Below, in pieces: positions 25,801-38,305 of a stretch of 64,000 nucleotides of DNA; positions within the stretch are counted from its first letter, which is position 1; the number at the start of each line of letters is the position of its first letter. Source of the stretch: Penicillium oxalicum (taxonomy: Eukaryota > Ascomycota > Eurotiomycetes > Eurotiales > Aspergillaceae); assembly GCF_001723175.1 (NCBI RefSeq), contig NC_064655.1, forward strand, positions 434,001-498,000, given 5' to 3'. The notes beneath the pieces are model-generated. The model saw only the letters and a list, made by a program, of their open reading frames with translations. It searched no databases and had not been told where the DNA came from. The position numbers and the translations under genes are program-made.

Positions 25801-28800
25801 GTATAAGTACCGTTGAAGACGACCACTACAAGCCCTATCACAGACTCACAAGATCTTGCGCCTTCACCTGGCCTTGCAGAATGGTCTCTCTTTGTGTATG
25901 CATTGAGAACTCCGAGCGGCTTTTCATCAAGCCTGTTCGAGCACATCGTAGATCGGACCTGTGGATGTCCACATCACCTATTTTTGTTGACGGCAGGACT
26001 TTGAGACCAACATCAAACTTCCAAGTTGAGAGAGGGCGAAGCTCCAAGTATGAGTAGCATACGGTGATCTCTCAAACAGTTCTTCCTTTCCATCCCAGAC
26101 ACAGTCTTGCGCTTCTCTTTTATGATGGCTCGAGTACACCAACTGCACATGTCGGAGCCTCTGCGTGTCGGCATTTTCCCAGGACCAGCTCTTTTTCCAA
26201 TGCCATCGACTGATCACGCCGCTTCGCTGCTTTTACGCAGTCTTCGCCTTCCCTGTTCATTTATTGAATTGCCATGAGATTGCCTTCGCGGCTTCGCTTG
26301 GGATCTTCCGGGTCCTTTGGTCTTCAGGTGGTTTTTTTTCTGTCGTAACCGCAGATGCCGCTAAAATATTCCCCCATTCATTGGCCATCTCTGGTATGCG
26401 TCCACCTTCGCCTCCCAGCTCTTCGACCTGTCCGATCCCTCCACCTCCTCCACTTTTGCCTCCCCGACTCTCTTCGGCTTCTCCTCCTGTGTCGCCCCGA
26501 ATTGAGGATGGCCCACTGTTCTGGGTCTTCCAGATAACCCCCCCCCCAGCTGATCTCCAGACAGGGAGTGACCATCATTCGCCTCCTGTGCCTGTGCTCA
26601 CTGGCCTCGGTTATCCTCTATACGATACATACATACGCTCCTGTTGGAGCGCCACGGCCCACTTGGGAGCTTGTGTGAGGCGATGCAGACCCATGTGCTC
26701 CGTCTTGGCCATTACCTGCCAGTGGCTGATCGCATGGTACTTCCTCCTCTTGTTTGGCTGACGGATGAGCAGCTTACGACTCTATTCCCAAGCCGTTGCC
26801 ACCGCGATGCCGAGGCACCATGACCATTCTGGACAGGCATCAGACAGCACTGTCTCACCATTCAGTCAACAGATCATCACCCTATATGGGTCATGGGGGA
26901 GGGGGCTTTCAATTGTCGGTTCAATCTCCGTTCTTGATCGAGTGAGGTACACTCAGTGGGCCGACCAACAGACGTTCTATCAAGGACCCATATCACGTGG
27001 TTAAACGGATACTCTTTTCATCCGGGCTCGTTGACTCTCTCGGGGGAAATCCGACCTGTGCAGACACATGGGATACGAGACACACGAGACATGGCATGTA
27101 CAGAACTCAAGAACGGGAGCTTGGACCATTTTTGCGTTGTGGAAGAGTGGCCCATTTGCCTGCCGGGCGCAGTCTCCTTGAAGCAAGACACCATGCGACC
27201 ACGGATCATGAAGCGAAAGATTAGATCCGATGCAGGACGCAAACTCCGTTGGATATGCCGGCGCCATGGGACTCCACCATTCCACCTTGGATTGCTCATC
27301 CTATCAGAGTGTCCTCTTCGTTTTGCGCCTGGGTCGATTGTTTTCCACAATTAGAGTGATTGTCGTTCACCTCCCCTCCCCAGAGGAGGACGAGGCGGTC
27401 GGCGAATGACGGTCCCCGCTCATGCGGTATTCCAGTCACGAAACATCCGGCCACTCACTAAGCGACAGATGATGACGAGGCTCATAGATGCTGTCTCGAA
27501 GCGAAGCCTGTTACTGCAATGTCTCTCGATGCAGCATGGCGCTTCCGTCGACAGAGATGACCACCAGGAAAGGCAGACGATTCCTATCACAGGCAATTGA
27601 CAATGGCTAATGACAACCCAAGGCTTATCGCGTGGCTTATCTCCAGATATCTTCAGCCGGGACCTATCGGAAGGCGTTGTGAATCTCTCGCGCCCGCACA
27701 TCTCCAGGTGGTACTTTTTTTCCCCCCTTTGATTATCTTTTTTTTTCCCACGTTCTATTTCTTTGGAGGAAACGAGGAGGAGAATCCACCCGCGCTCTCC
27801 ATTCCTCGGTGGAGCTTCCCTCGTGGGGCCAAAAGATTACCTTTCCAGGCTTCCACAGATTCAGATTCGGGGCACTCAATCTCTCGAGGCGGTGATTTGA
27901 CGCCGTTCAATCATACTCACATGCACGGCAGTGCATTTTGGACTCGAAATTTCTCCGTTCGCGGACAGAAATGATGACCTGGTGTACTTTGGCCCTTCTG
28001 ACCCCCGTCAGCGATGCGTTGAACGATCATTGCTTGCCGAGATCAAGAACCCAGCCAATTACACGTCAAGCGCGGTTCGATTCGATACTCCCGAGATCCC
28101 TATCTGACCGTCAGGTTCTCGCTCTCTCGAAGGGAGACGAGAGGGGAGGGGGGAGGTTGACAGGATTGTCGATGTGGAACCCTCCAGTCACGGAGCCTCG
28201 GCCATTCTGGGAGCTACAACACTTGAACATGCGGCATCACTGCATGTTCATTCATACAGACTACAGAACTGTACTTTGAGATACTGTCCGGATGGATCTA
28301 CTGGTCCGGTCGGACCCCCACTCTGTTTGAGAATGGAGATGAGTTCCCCTTTTGGGTTTTTAGTCCACCCTCTCCATCTCCGACCGTCATCATCGGCTTT
28401 GCTCATCATTGAGAAATACGGGCTTGACAAACCATCTCGTCGGAAGATATTTGGCCATTACGTGCGACGTGGATCTTTGCTAACCTTTCAGGAGGGAAAG
28501 TACGGAGGATCGTCCTCAGGAACGGTGCTGACTGAGCCAAGCAGCACCCGCGGTGCGTGAGAGTCTGGTCCACTGGTGGCGAATGCTTCAGGAATTCTCC
28601 GCGTCCTCTTGATGAGGTTGCGCGGCGACCGCTTTTGAGTGGCAGGCGGGGCGTAACGAGGAGATGAGATGAAGGAGGGGGAGAAGGAATGAATGGGTGG
28701 CTTGCATCAATGCATTTACCTTTTAGCCGTGGACTGAGAAAAGATCCGCTGTCATCCCCGCCAGGCCGTTAGACTGCAGTCTCAGATTGAACGACGAGCA

Positions 28801-30201
28801 AATGGAATCGGACTGACGGGTGTCCTGAGGGGGAGGGGATGGCGGGGAGAGGAAGGGGATCCATCTTGACCAGATTCCATCACCACTCAGCGCGCACGCT
28901 TTTCTCGACTCGCTGAACAAGAAGGGCAATGATGCCGGATGATAGTTTGAGTCTGGCGCAACTCATCCGTAGATGTGGCAGACTGCAGACCGAAATTGCA
29001 GCACGGAGCCGCTGGCCGGTGGCTACTGGTGTGTGAAATGACAATACCCCAAGACGGGACACCCGTCTGCAATACCATACCATACCGGTGCCTCGGGTAA
29101 GATAGGAATGTACCACGCTCGGTGAGTGCTGGACACTTCAGGATGGAAAAGGCTACGACAAAGTACGAGTCATCACTTTGTCCATCCCCACTGCCCACGG
29201 TAGGTAGAACTCAAAGAAACCATTCGCTCTTCATGTCCAACAAGCTGGTGGCATCGTTCGCTCGGTCCCCCCGATGAGACAGGGCTGTCTTGCTGCTTGT
29301 CTTGTTTTTGCATCTGAATACTGCGCTGGACCTGCACGGGTCTCTGCCCGCTCTGCAGTCTGCACTCCACTCGTCCATCGTTCTAGGCTCGTCCTTTTCG
29401 ATGCCCGCGGTGATTCTGGTGGTTTTCCTATCGTCTCTGGTAGTTTGCATGTTGACCTTATGCAGACGATTGAATCGTGGCGTAGCGACTCGGTTGATGT
29501 GAGAATCTCTCGGCAAGTGGGTGAATCCTCGCAGTGAAGATTGACAGTCCAAACAGGATCCCGTACAGTTGGACATGCAAAGCCGAAACAAGCTGTAACC
29601 GACAAGTTTACGTGAAGCTCAAATATGACAGGTTCCGTCAATGTACACATTTGTAGAATTACTGCAGTAGATGTTACTTGATGCATATATACAGTCTACA
29701 CCTGCGTACATAATCCTGTCTTCTCGCATCCAGCTGATCCCAAAGTAAGTGGCAGGTCCGCCTATGAGTGATAGGTAGGTCACGCGCAATCAGCCACTTC
29801 AAGAGAAACCTAAGCAGGATCTTTCTGGAGACTACCAATGTCCAACTCTGTCGTACAGATCCTCCTTCCGTCTACTGGGGGGGGGCAGAATTTCTAGAAA
29901 CTCGGCCATCGTTCCTGAGGTGGCCCACCCTAGTGGTACAGAAAACACTAAACAGTAAACAATCCCTTGGTGCTAACTTGTTACAAGGCGCGACCGAAAA
30001 AGCTCCGTGAACCGGGTCGGCTTATCGTAGGTGGTCCCCATCTGCTCTTCGGGCGCCATCCTATCTGTGGCATTCTCGGCCCTGCCACCAGCTCGTCGTG
30101 CCGTGACTGGGACTATCCACCGAGGAGGCTCCGAGAGTGTCTCCATGAAGCGGATTAACTTCTCTATTTTGGGTTTGGCTTTTGGCTTTTTGTTTTATTT
30201 G

Positions 30202-30224
30202 TTTTTTTTTTTTTTTTTTTTTTT
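30202..30224. repeat. T23 homopolymer tract
   Basis: Twenty-three consecutive T on the plus strand, in non-coding DNA about 3.6 kb upstream of areA. Confidence 0.85.
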
Positions 30225-30798
30225 GGAAAGATGCTGGGAATGGAGTTACTATTTGAGGGTCCCAGACCCTCGACACTCTCGGTGGTCATGTTGATTTGAC
30301 TCCTTAATAGCGTGCCAATACCAGTACTGTGTAAACTGTATATGGTTTAATCTGGTAGACTAGAGACTAGAGACTCTTAAGTGCTTTTGACAAGGAAAGT
30401 AAAAGCAATGCTTTCATAGTTGTACATGGACTTTAGTTCAGAGCTCAACTACCTCCAAAGAATGCGGGTGTTTCTCAAGTCACGGTAAGCTGCACTATAT
30501 ATGCCGACCGTAATCGGATAGTCTTTTTTTTTGTCATGATCACGACCTAGAGAGACACCGCATTGTCGCCATCCACGAGATGTTCTCCAGCATACATGCT
30601 CAGACCCATATCTCCAATTCTCACACATGGCAGTTCTTCGGCATATCCGTCCACGTTCCGCAGCTCTTAGCTCCCTTCTCCCTTCTCGCCCCCAGTTCAG
30701 CTTGCTGGGTCCGCGCCACGCTAAGAATGACAAGCGTGTGCATGCCAGCATGGTCAATTTCGTATTTGCGCAGCTAGTCTCGAATCCACTGCTAAATT

Positions 30799-30854
30799 GC
30801 CAAATGCCAAATGCCAAATGCCAAATGCCAAACGCCAAACGCCAAACGCCAAAC
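30799..30854. repeat. heptamer tandem array, 4 + 4 units
   Basis: Eight head-to-tail seven-base units: four GCCAAAT followed by four GCCAAAC. Units are perfect within each block and the blocks differ by one base, which suggests a C/T change in one unit followed by separate expansion of each variant. It lies in non-coding DNA about 3 kb upstream of areA. Confidence 0.9.
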
Positions 30855-32467
30855 GCTTTCCCCCTCGCCTTGTCTCCTTTTCCAACTCACGGTCTCGGTC
30901 GCGGGACTGATTTCGGACTCGGGCCGAGGGGCAGCCATGAAGTGGCAGAAGTGGACGACGCACGACCCACGGTCCCTGTGAGAAACGAGGGTCAAGGCGA
31001 CTCGTGGCGGGCGAGTCCGTGAGCTGGGTGGCTCGTGCGGCCCAGATGCCTGCATGGCCATGCATTGTATGCTTAGCTTCCCAGTGCGCACGGCACATCC
31101 GCCGACTCCACCCGCATTCTTCAAGACGTCCGGATATCGGGGAGGAGAAAAAAAAAGAAAAGGCGCGTGAGAGACAGAGAAGGCGTGACAGGAGCACAGA
31201 GATGGGGCCCCGATGAGCGGCTTGAAGCCAAATGGCCCCGTGGAAACCCATTAATGAACCGTAGAGCGTCATCTGGTCGCAGGTACATGCGCTGATGGCC
31301 AACATACTCTACCAGTAGTCCACCCAATCTCTAATTATTCTTCCAGTCGTCAAGAGCGCCGATTCGTGGAAAATCCCCTTCAATAGGTACTGCCGAACGA
31401 ATGGTCCGGCATCATTCGGGGGGGAGGGGGAGGTGTGGTTCGCGTCGTGTATCCTTTCACACGAGGAATCTAAATTCGGATAAATTCATGGCTAGAACAC
31501 ATCGATCATCAGAAAGAGTCATTGACAGGGTCTCGCGGTGACAAGGCGGTCTCATGGGATCAACTTCGGGCCACAGCTGGGATATCGGGTTCTGAGATGG
31601 GTCCGACGGTCATCGGATTCCTTGCCCGTCCAGGTGAGTGGGTGAGAACGTCCAAACTGTTCCTATGGATATGGTCTTCTAGTCGTCTACTGCCATTGTT
31701 CCTTGCACGGGTTCAGCGATCCCACCTGCATGTGCCCGGCTGTCTTTCTACAGAGGCGCAAGCCAGGCCTTATTTAGACCGTTCTTGGCCCTATTCCTCA
31801 TGCCTTGATATTTGACACCATCTGCCAGGTATGACATCAAGTAGCCATCGCCACAGATGGATCTAGGTATTGGATGACTGAATCTTGGAGACTCTTTGTG
31901 GAGCTTTGTTCAATAGCATGAAATGCGCTGCCACTACGGAAGGTGCATTACTGATTGAAGGCGAGAAGAATGAGATCACACCAACAGTGGTGAATTTAGC
32001 TCATTCCAGCCCCCAGAGGGAGCCGGAATCTCCTTTTCGGCAGTATCCGGACCCTTCATGGACCACACACTCTGTCTAAGGTATGCTGGATTGCGAAAGA
32101 ACATGAATGTTGAAAATTCTACCGGTGATACTTGATGGTCTATAAATTTTATTGCTCGACGATGTGGTCTACAATGGGTCCCAATGTATGTGGATGTGGA
32201 ACCGGGTTGGAAGGGGTACGAGAGAACTTATGGCAGAAACATCAAACGCCCCGTGTCCGATTCGTCGTACACTAGGTGTCGTTGTCAACTTATGTTGCAT
32301 CAATATCGCTGCTTGCCTTTCAGCAAGTCCCCCGGGCCCTCTTCCCAAGTGCCGCCCATGAAGACGTCCTGGCAGTTGGCGTACGGATATCACTTATTTC
32401 ACTCTTTCAAGACTGGATATCTGGGCTTTCTCAATATTGCATAGGCTGCATGTTTGTAGCCACCGCA

Positions 32468-32473
32468 CTATCG
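32468..32473 (-). promoter_or_regulatory. HGATAR site upstream of areA
   Basis: CTATCG on the plus strand reads CGATAG on the minus strand, matching the AreA consensus HGATAR. It is 1.4 kb before the areA start, so a role in autoregulation is only possible, not shown. Confidence 0.3.
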
Positions 32474-32662
32474 CCTTTCCGTAAAATGGACGGAGTCTAT
32501 CCAATGGCCCAAAGTCCTGTAATTACTCGTGGGGTCTTGACTCGTTAGTGCTACGCAGCCAACTACTAGCCGTAGTAGTACATCTGTAGACTTCGCTGTC
32601 TCAGTGACGAAGTGGTTGTCCTGCACCGCAGCGCGCGTGGGGTGGAACCCGTGGACGGTAAA

Positions 32663-32668
32663 TTATCG
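32663..32668 (-). promoter_or_regulatory. HGATAR site upstream of areA
   Basis: TTATCG on the plus strand reads CGATAA on the minus strand. It lies 1.2 kb before the areA start codon, a plausible autoregulatory position. Confidence 0.3.
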
Positions 32669-33180
32669 GGTCCAACCTAAGCTGGAACGTGGTGAATGTT
32701 TAATGTATGACTCTGTCTGTACTGTAAATAACGGGCCCGTTCAGCGAACGGGTAATACCCATTACCCCCCGGTTCGATCTGCCACCCGGTCATCGGTCGT
32801 CAGTCCTCCTGCGCGCAGCTTCACTCGACCATCGCTAGATACCCAGATGGTCCCGATGAACACCTTCGCTTGTCGCTGACTCGTTGCTCGTGTCATCATT
32901 TTCTTATTTGTTTGTCCCAAAGGATCTACTTGCACCACTGGCCGCTCCACCTGCTTTTTCACTCTCTGTCTCCCTACAAGTGTGGCCGATACATCACTAG
33001 AGGCGAGACCGGTGCCTCTTCTTCCACCTTGACTTTTTTTTTTTGGTGGTGAACTGACCCGTGATTCCGCCCTCCTGTTCATCGTCGATTTCCACCTCGA
33101 CCTCTCTGCCAGTTCCAATTCCTCTGTATCTGCATCTGCATCTCTCTACTATCTTCTTGATTGTGATCACACCCCGGGGC

Positions 33181-33201
33181 ATGAGCGTCTGGACGGTCTA
33201 G
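33181..33201 (+). promoter_or_regulatory. possible areA uORF 1 (6 codons)
   Basis: ATG at 33181 followed by five codons and TAG (MSVWTV). It only matters if transcription starts upstream of it, which is unknown. Confidence 0.25.
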
Positions 33202-33478
33202 CCCCGCCCGCTCTACTCTCCAGGAACGTCAAGACAGAAGGGGAAAAAAGAGACAAGGGCATCCAGTACCAATCCGGCCATCCAAAAGGTGGCAGCCGAC
33301 TGGTTGAGGTCGTGATACTTCCCTGGCCTTTTTTTTTCTTTTCTTTTTTTCCCCCCCATCTCTCTCCCACCTCCCCCCCCCCTCCCCTTCTCAGATCTGA
33401 GCTCCGCTGCCCGGTCAATATCCTCCGATCCTATACCTTTTGTCTCCCATCGTGAGTAAATTCCGGGATTGCGCTTCC

Positions 33479-33514
33479 ATGCAACTGCCCCTCTCCCCCT
33501 CGTTCGCACGGTGA
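33479..33514 (+). promoter_or_regulatory. possible areA uORF 2 (11 codons)
   Basis: ATG at 33479 followed by ten codons and TGA (MQLPLSPSFAR). It is the only upstream ATG I found in the last 650 bp before the main start, so it is likely inside the mRNA unless removed by a leader intron. Confidence 0.4.
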
Positions 33515-33847
33515 CAAGCGGTACTGACGTCGGTGCTGACCCCGGTCGCTGGCTGCTGCCGTCCTATCCTATTATCGTCTCGCTCGGTTGCCTTCGTTCT
33601 CTCTGGCCCTCATTTACTCTCCCCCCCCGGACGAGGCCCTCGTTTACGGCGGGTACGGGGGATATTTCCTAATCAACCAATCCTGGCTCTATCCGGACCA
33701 TCCCTCGTCACTGTCTTCGGATCTATAATCGTCTCTGCTCCTTGAGAACCTCCCCCTCCTCTTGAAACCCTTCCTCTCTCTCTCTCCCCCCCCCCTCCCC
33801 CCTCCCCTCTCTCGCTCCTTCTATTCCACTCCTGCTCTGAAGAGACC

Positions 33848-36677
33848 ATGGAGGGTTTGAACCATGGAGGGCGTGGGTATGGGCACGGGCCCGTGCCTGG
33901 TTTCGAGCACGGCAATCCAAATGGGGGAGCCCGACCGTCGCAATCGCCCGCGCTGGCCTTTTCCGGAATCGATATCGACTCGCACATGATGTCCGATGAT
34001 TTGTCTTTTGGCTCCCCCTTCAGCCCGGCCGACTCGACCGCCAACTCCAAGACTCACGACGGCATGCTCTCGGATGCCATCTTCCCCGAGTGGAAGACCG
34101 GTGCCCCACGAGGGAACGACAATCCGGATGAGCTGCAGAAGAGCGATCCCTTGGCCGCTCAGATCTGGAAGCTATACACGCGGACGAAATCCCAGCTCCC
34201 GAACCAAGAACGTATGGAGAACTTGACATGGCGCATGATGGCCATGAGTTTGAGACGCAAGGAACGGGAACAAGCCCGGTATGTTCTTGTCGCACGCAGA
34301 AGATATCTCAGTCCTCTCGGGCTTGAGAGAACCCCGTTTCCACCTATCTTCTGATTCGTTGCTCTTACGGTCCCATTCTCCAACGCGGCTATCTGGCTGA
34401 CCAGCATTCATCGGCAGGGCATCACAACTCCAAAAAGACAGCACAAGTCCCAACGCTAGCGGACTTTCGCAATTGCATCTGTCCGAGCAGGTATCCACTT
34501 CCTCATCGGACCCTCACGCCGACATGAACATGGACGCAACCTCCGACGCCATGAATATCGATGATTTCATTATTCCCTTCGATTCCCCTTCCGACTACAG
34601 CTCTCACCACCCCGCGGCCGACCGGCACTTCAATGCAACCCCCACCGCCTCGATTCCCATCAAGACTCGCAAAGACCACCCGGTCCACGACACGACAGTA
34701 GCCGCCTCGTTCCCTCACCCACCGCCGGATCAGCGCAACAACAGCGAGTTTGGGTACGTTCCTCGAAGAGTGCGTAAGACCAGTATCGATGAGCGACAGT
34801 TCTTCTCCGGGTTGGGCGCTCCGACCAGGAAACGTCCCGCCGACGCCTCGCCCCAGGTGCCTCCGGTATCCAACACTGCGCTGGCGCACCACTCAAACCT
34901 GTCTACCACCCTACCCGACTACTCATTGGATCATCCACCGCCCGCCTTTGCAATGCCCGGGAATGGGACTGTCGGGGGCCGCCGTCCGCAGCACCATCAC
35001 ACTTCCAGCGTTCCCTTCAATCTGGACACTCTGGGCGTGGGTGATGATCACGGTATTCACTCGGCGGGGCCGTACCAGCAGCACTTCACATTCTCCCCTT
35101 CCGAGTCTCCCATGACCTCGGGCCATCCATTCTCCAACATGTATGCACAAACGCCATTAGCCTCCTCTCTGAACTCCAACGAGTTCTTCTCCCCGCCTCC
35201 TTCGGGTTATCAGTCCACCGTGTCGACTCCACAGCCAATCTACGAGGGCGAACAATCGTTGTTCTTTAATGACGTGCCCTCGACGGATTCGCACGCCCAG
35301 CGCCGCATTCCAAACTATCTGCAGCAGCGAACTTCAAACCTATCGGCGTCTCTGCAACCGCGTCACATGTTCAACTCGAACACTGCGACCTCCACCAGTG
35401 ACTTTTCAGCTCCAAGCTCCGTCCCGATTGCGCCCACCCCGATGCACTCGTCCGGATTCTCCGTCCCGCAGCCTCAGCACGTGAACCCACACCAGGTGCT
35501 TGGAGCAAGCGACTTCTCATCGACCGCTCCGACCAACAGTATGTTTACGTTCGGGGGAGATTCCGACAATGAAGATGACGATGGCCCATCGTACGGGCGG
35601 GGAGGAATTGCCATGCCCAACGACTACTCTCCCATGGACGAGGGCGATCTCAATTCGGGTCTGAACTGGGACAGCGGATTTTCCGGCTCAGTGCAATCCT
35701 TGCCCGGCTTCAGTGGGCTGCATCGCAAGCAAGTCACTATTGGATCAATTGACGTGATGGAAAGCCCCTCTGATTGGCAGCATGGCAGCAGCCTGATGGG
35801 CCGCGGTCACGGTTCCGCTGCGTCCGTGAGCGACGTTCGAAATCGCGACATGGATCCTCGGCGCCAGAAGATTGCCAGAACGGTCTCCACCCCTAACGCG
35901 CAGGCTCTGTTACGACAGAGCATGAACGGAATGACCAGTAATCCGCCAACCAACCATCCTTCCCCCAGCACGCCTCCAGAGTCTGGTCTGAGCAGTGCAG
36001 TGCCGTCACGTCCAGGTAGTCCCGGGGGCTCTAGAAATGGAGATCCCAACGCGGGGCCAACGACCTGCACCAACTGTTTTACCCAGACGACTCCCTTGTG
36101 GCGCCGTAATCCCGAAGGCCAGCCGCTGTGCAATGCCTGCGGTCTCTTCTTGAAGCTTCACGGTGTGGTCCGTCCCTTGTCGCTCAAGACCGACGTGATC
36201 AAGAAGCGCAACCGCAGCAGCGCCAATTCTCTGGCGGTGGGCACCTCCCGTGGCTCGAAGAAATCCTCTCGAAAAAACTCCATCCAGCAGGCGCCATCCA
36301 ACTTGATTGCTTCTCGTACCCCCAACGGCAACTCCTCGGAGTCTCCTCCCGCCATTGGTGGCTCCAACACAATGGGCAAACCTGGCGTGGTCCCCATTGC
36401 TGCCGCTCCACCCAAGGCGGGCCCTCCCGCGGGTGTTGCGTCAGCCCGTGCTGGAGTGCAAGTGGCTCCGAGACGGCAGCGCCGTTTGGAGAAGGCCCCA
36501 GCCGGTTCTGATCCGGACGGTGAAGACAGTCCCCGAGCCAACACTTCCGCGGGTCGGTCGAAAGTAGTGCCTTTGGCACCTGCTATGCCTCCGGCGGCTG
36601 CCAACCCGGCTAATCACAGTATTGCCGGTGGCCAGGGCGCCAGTCAGGAGTGGGAGTGGCTCACTATGAGTCTATAG
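33848..36677 (+). CDS. areA: AreA-type GATA factor, global nitrogen regulator
   Basis: Nuclear GATA transcription activator that switches on use of secondary nitrogen sources when ammonium or glutamine is scarce (orthologues: AreA, NIT2, NRE). Two exons, 33848-34278 and 34418-36677, with a 139-bp intron, give 896 residues, close to the 876 of A. nidulans AreA. The N-terminal block contains the family's acidic [11 protein letters not shown] and [20 protein letters not shown] segments. The single class IV zinc finger is Cys694-x2-Cys697-x17-Cys715-x2-Cys718, followed by the family's basic tail [19 protein letters not shown]. The last nine residues are EWEWLTMSL, the conserved C-terminus that in AreA is bound by the co-repressor NmrA. 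Start: the first ATG after the CT-rich leader, with a good context (GACCATGG); further ATGs just downstream could give shorter forms. All expected parts are present and intact. Confidence 0.97.
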
Positions 36678-36934
36678 ACCCTGAGAGGCCCCCGGTACCC
36701 GTTGAAGCGGAGGGACATCTTGATTTACAATCTACGATGAGGGACTTGACCACGTTCGGGCCTGCTGTGGAAGCTCGGTGCCGCGCAATTGCTGGTCTGT
36801 TTTCTATGCAGGCTCTGAGCTACTATATCTTCCTCACTTCTATCCGACTAATCGCCTTCTTCTCTCGCCACGGGTCCGCTGACTCACAACCGGTCCGATG
36901 CGGCTTTTGCTTCACCCTCTTTCCCTTCCCCCCC

Positions 36935-36973
<39 letters not shown>

Positions 36974-38305
36974 CACGCTGTCTCTTTGTCCCTATCCGTT
37001 ATGTGTGCTTGATGATCTTTGTGATTTGATTGATACAATCGCGTCTGCCCGGTGTCCATCCTCCACTCTCCTGTTTCTTTTTGCCTCGTGTTTCCCATGT
37101 CTCGGTTGGACCCGGGCAGAAGTGCGCATCTCATGTCTTTGATTCCATTTTTATTTTGCCCCGTTTTCTTCTTTACTTATTTTGACTTACTCGCCCTCAA
37201 TTGCTGCCATGCGGTTCTGTCACGCGCTGCTGAGCGGCTGACTCTGAGAGGCTTTGACGGGATTTGACGCGCTTATTTAGACTTGAATTTGACTATGAAT
37301 TTTACGAGTAGAACTATGGATCGAGTACGCTGGTTTCGGTATTTTCTTTTTCCTTGTATATGTGTATGAAAATGGATCACTCGGATTGTAGCCGTCCAAG
37401 TTCATCCAGCACTGGCACCTATATACGGGACGAGACACACTCAAAGACTTGTCACTTCCAGTTGCCAAGGAGTTTTGACTGATATGCTAGATTTGGGCAG
37501 GTATAGATGGACCCGATCTGCCACGACGAGGTACTTGAGCGCCTTCCAATTAAAGAATAGGGGGTCTGAACACCATTCAATATTCGCATACACGAAGATT
37601 TCGACCATCGAAGCTTCCACCCACTAGGTAATGAGCGGACGAAGCGAGCGAAACAGCGTGTTGTGCATTTCATTGAATCCATCATAATATCGATTCTTGG
37701 AATCTTGTCCCAGCTTAGTGGGTACGGTGTACCGTTGTGCCAGCGGTCTTGATTCATCGACGGGATTTAACCTTAAAACACACCATCTCCACCTCATCTC
37801 CACTCTTCAGCCCAGAATCCACATTGATGGTTCCGGCATCGAGACCACCTTTTCTTGATCAGATGCGTGCAGCGCATGTTTATACCGAGTTGTGTAAGCT
37901 CGCCGGTGCCGTCTCGGGCTATTGACCTATGTAGCTGCATGATCAAATTCAGATCTGTCATTATCGCTGGCTGTGATTATCCTTATACCTTGATAAACTC
38001 AAGATTTCCAATTTTCTTTTCTGGTACCATGGCTATGTGGGATTCATTGATAGATTCAATTGCGTAGATAGAATGTATTTGAAACGTCATGCTGTGCCAG
38101 GGTGGTGGCAATGGTTGTTTTTTGCGATAATCCGTCCCATGTCATCTTGATGTCTTGGCTGACTGTGCTATTGCCCGAAGACTTTTAATATTCCACTCTC
38201 GTCGCAGCATCTGCGTATCCAAAGGGATCTTTGAGCGATACACAAGTTCAGTCAATTCATCTGAAGAGCTCTGTCTGTTTTCTTTTCGTTGCCTCAATTA
38301 TCATC
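36678..38305. other. areA 3' region and intergenic
   Basis: No coding region supported. The first several hundred bases should be the areA 3' untranslated region, which in A. nidulans is known to control mRNA stability in response to nitrogen. It contains the C35 tract at 36936-36970. The rest includes the promoter of the small gene proposed at 38306. Confidence 0.5.
36936..36970 (+). repeat. C35 homopolymer tract in the areA 3' region
   Basis: Thirty-five consecutive C on the coding strand, starting 259 bases after the areA stop codon and preceded by a further CCCCA. It is probably transcribed as part of the 3' untranslated region. Length is likely to vary between isolates and to be poorly sequenced. 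Confidence 0.85.

Larger units (their letters stand above)
22839..33000. other. gene-poor region of about 10 kb
   Basis: The first 900 bp after the Zn2Cys6 stop are T-rich and probably include its 3' untranslated region. Beyond that I found no recognisable gene. Between about 25.25 and 28.56 kb the plus strand has a run of overlapping short open frames, but they share no motif, do not join through convincing splice sites and include low-complexity proline tracts. Notable non-coding features are T23 at 30202-30224 and an eight-unit heptamer array at 30799-30854. Part of this stretch may be distal areA control DNA, as long upstream regions are common for fungal regulatory genes. Confidence 0.55.
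33001..33847 (+). promoter_or_regulatory. CT-rich promoter/leader of areA
   Basis: The plus strand is heavily pyrimidine-rich with several C and CT runs (for example 33350-33390 and 33780-33810), a normal look for the transcription start and leader of a fungal regulatory gene. One HGATAR match lies at 33572-33577 (CGATAA on the minus strand). A GTGAGT donor-like sequence at 33452 raises the option of a leader intron, but no good acceptor was identified before the start codon. Confidence 0.45.

Noticed and set aside
26165..26761. 198-codon plus-strand open frame
   Set aside because: Contains a low-complexity proline/serine stretch, no recognisable domain and no partner exons; the minus strand is also open in part, as expected for GC-rich non-coding DNA.
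28021..28100. GGTTCGATTC sequence resembling a tRNA B box
   Set aside because: No matching A box at the right distance and no cloverleaf can be folded around it.
30799..30854. heptamer array considered as a CRISPR-like array
   Set aside because: Units are seven bases with no spacers and the genome is eukaryotic; it is a simple tandem repeat.
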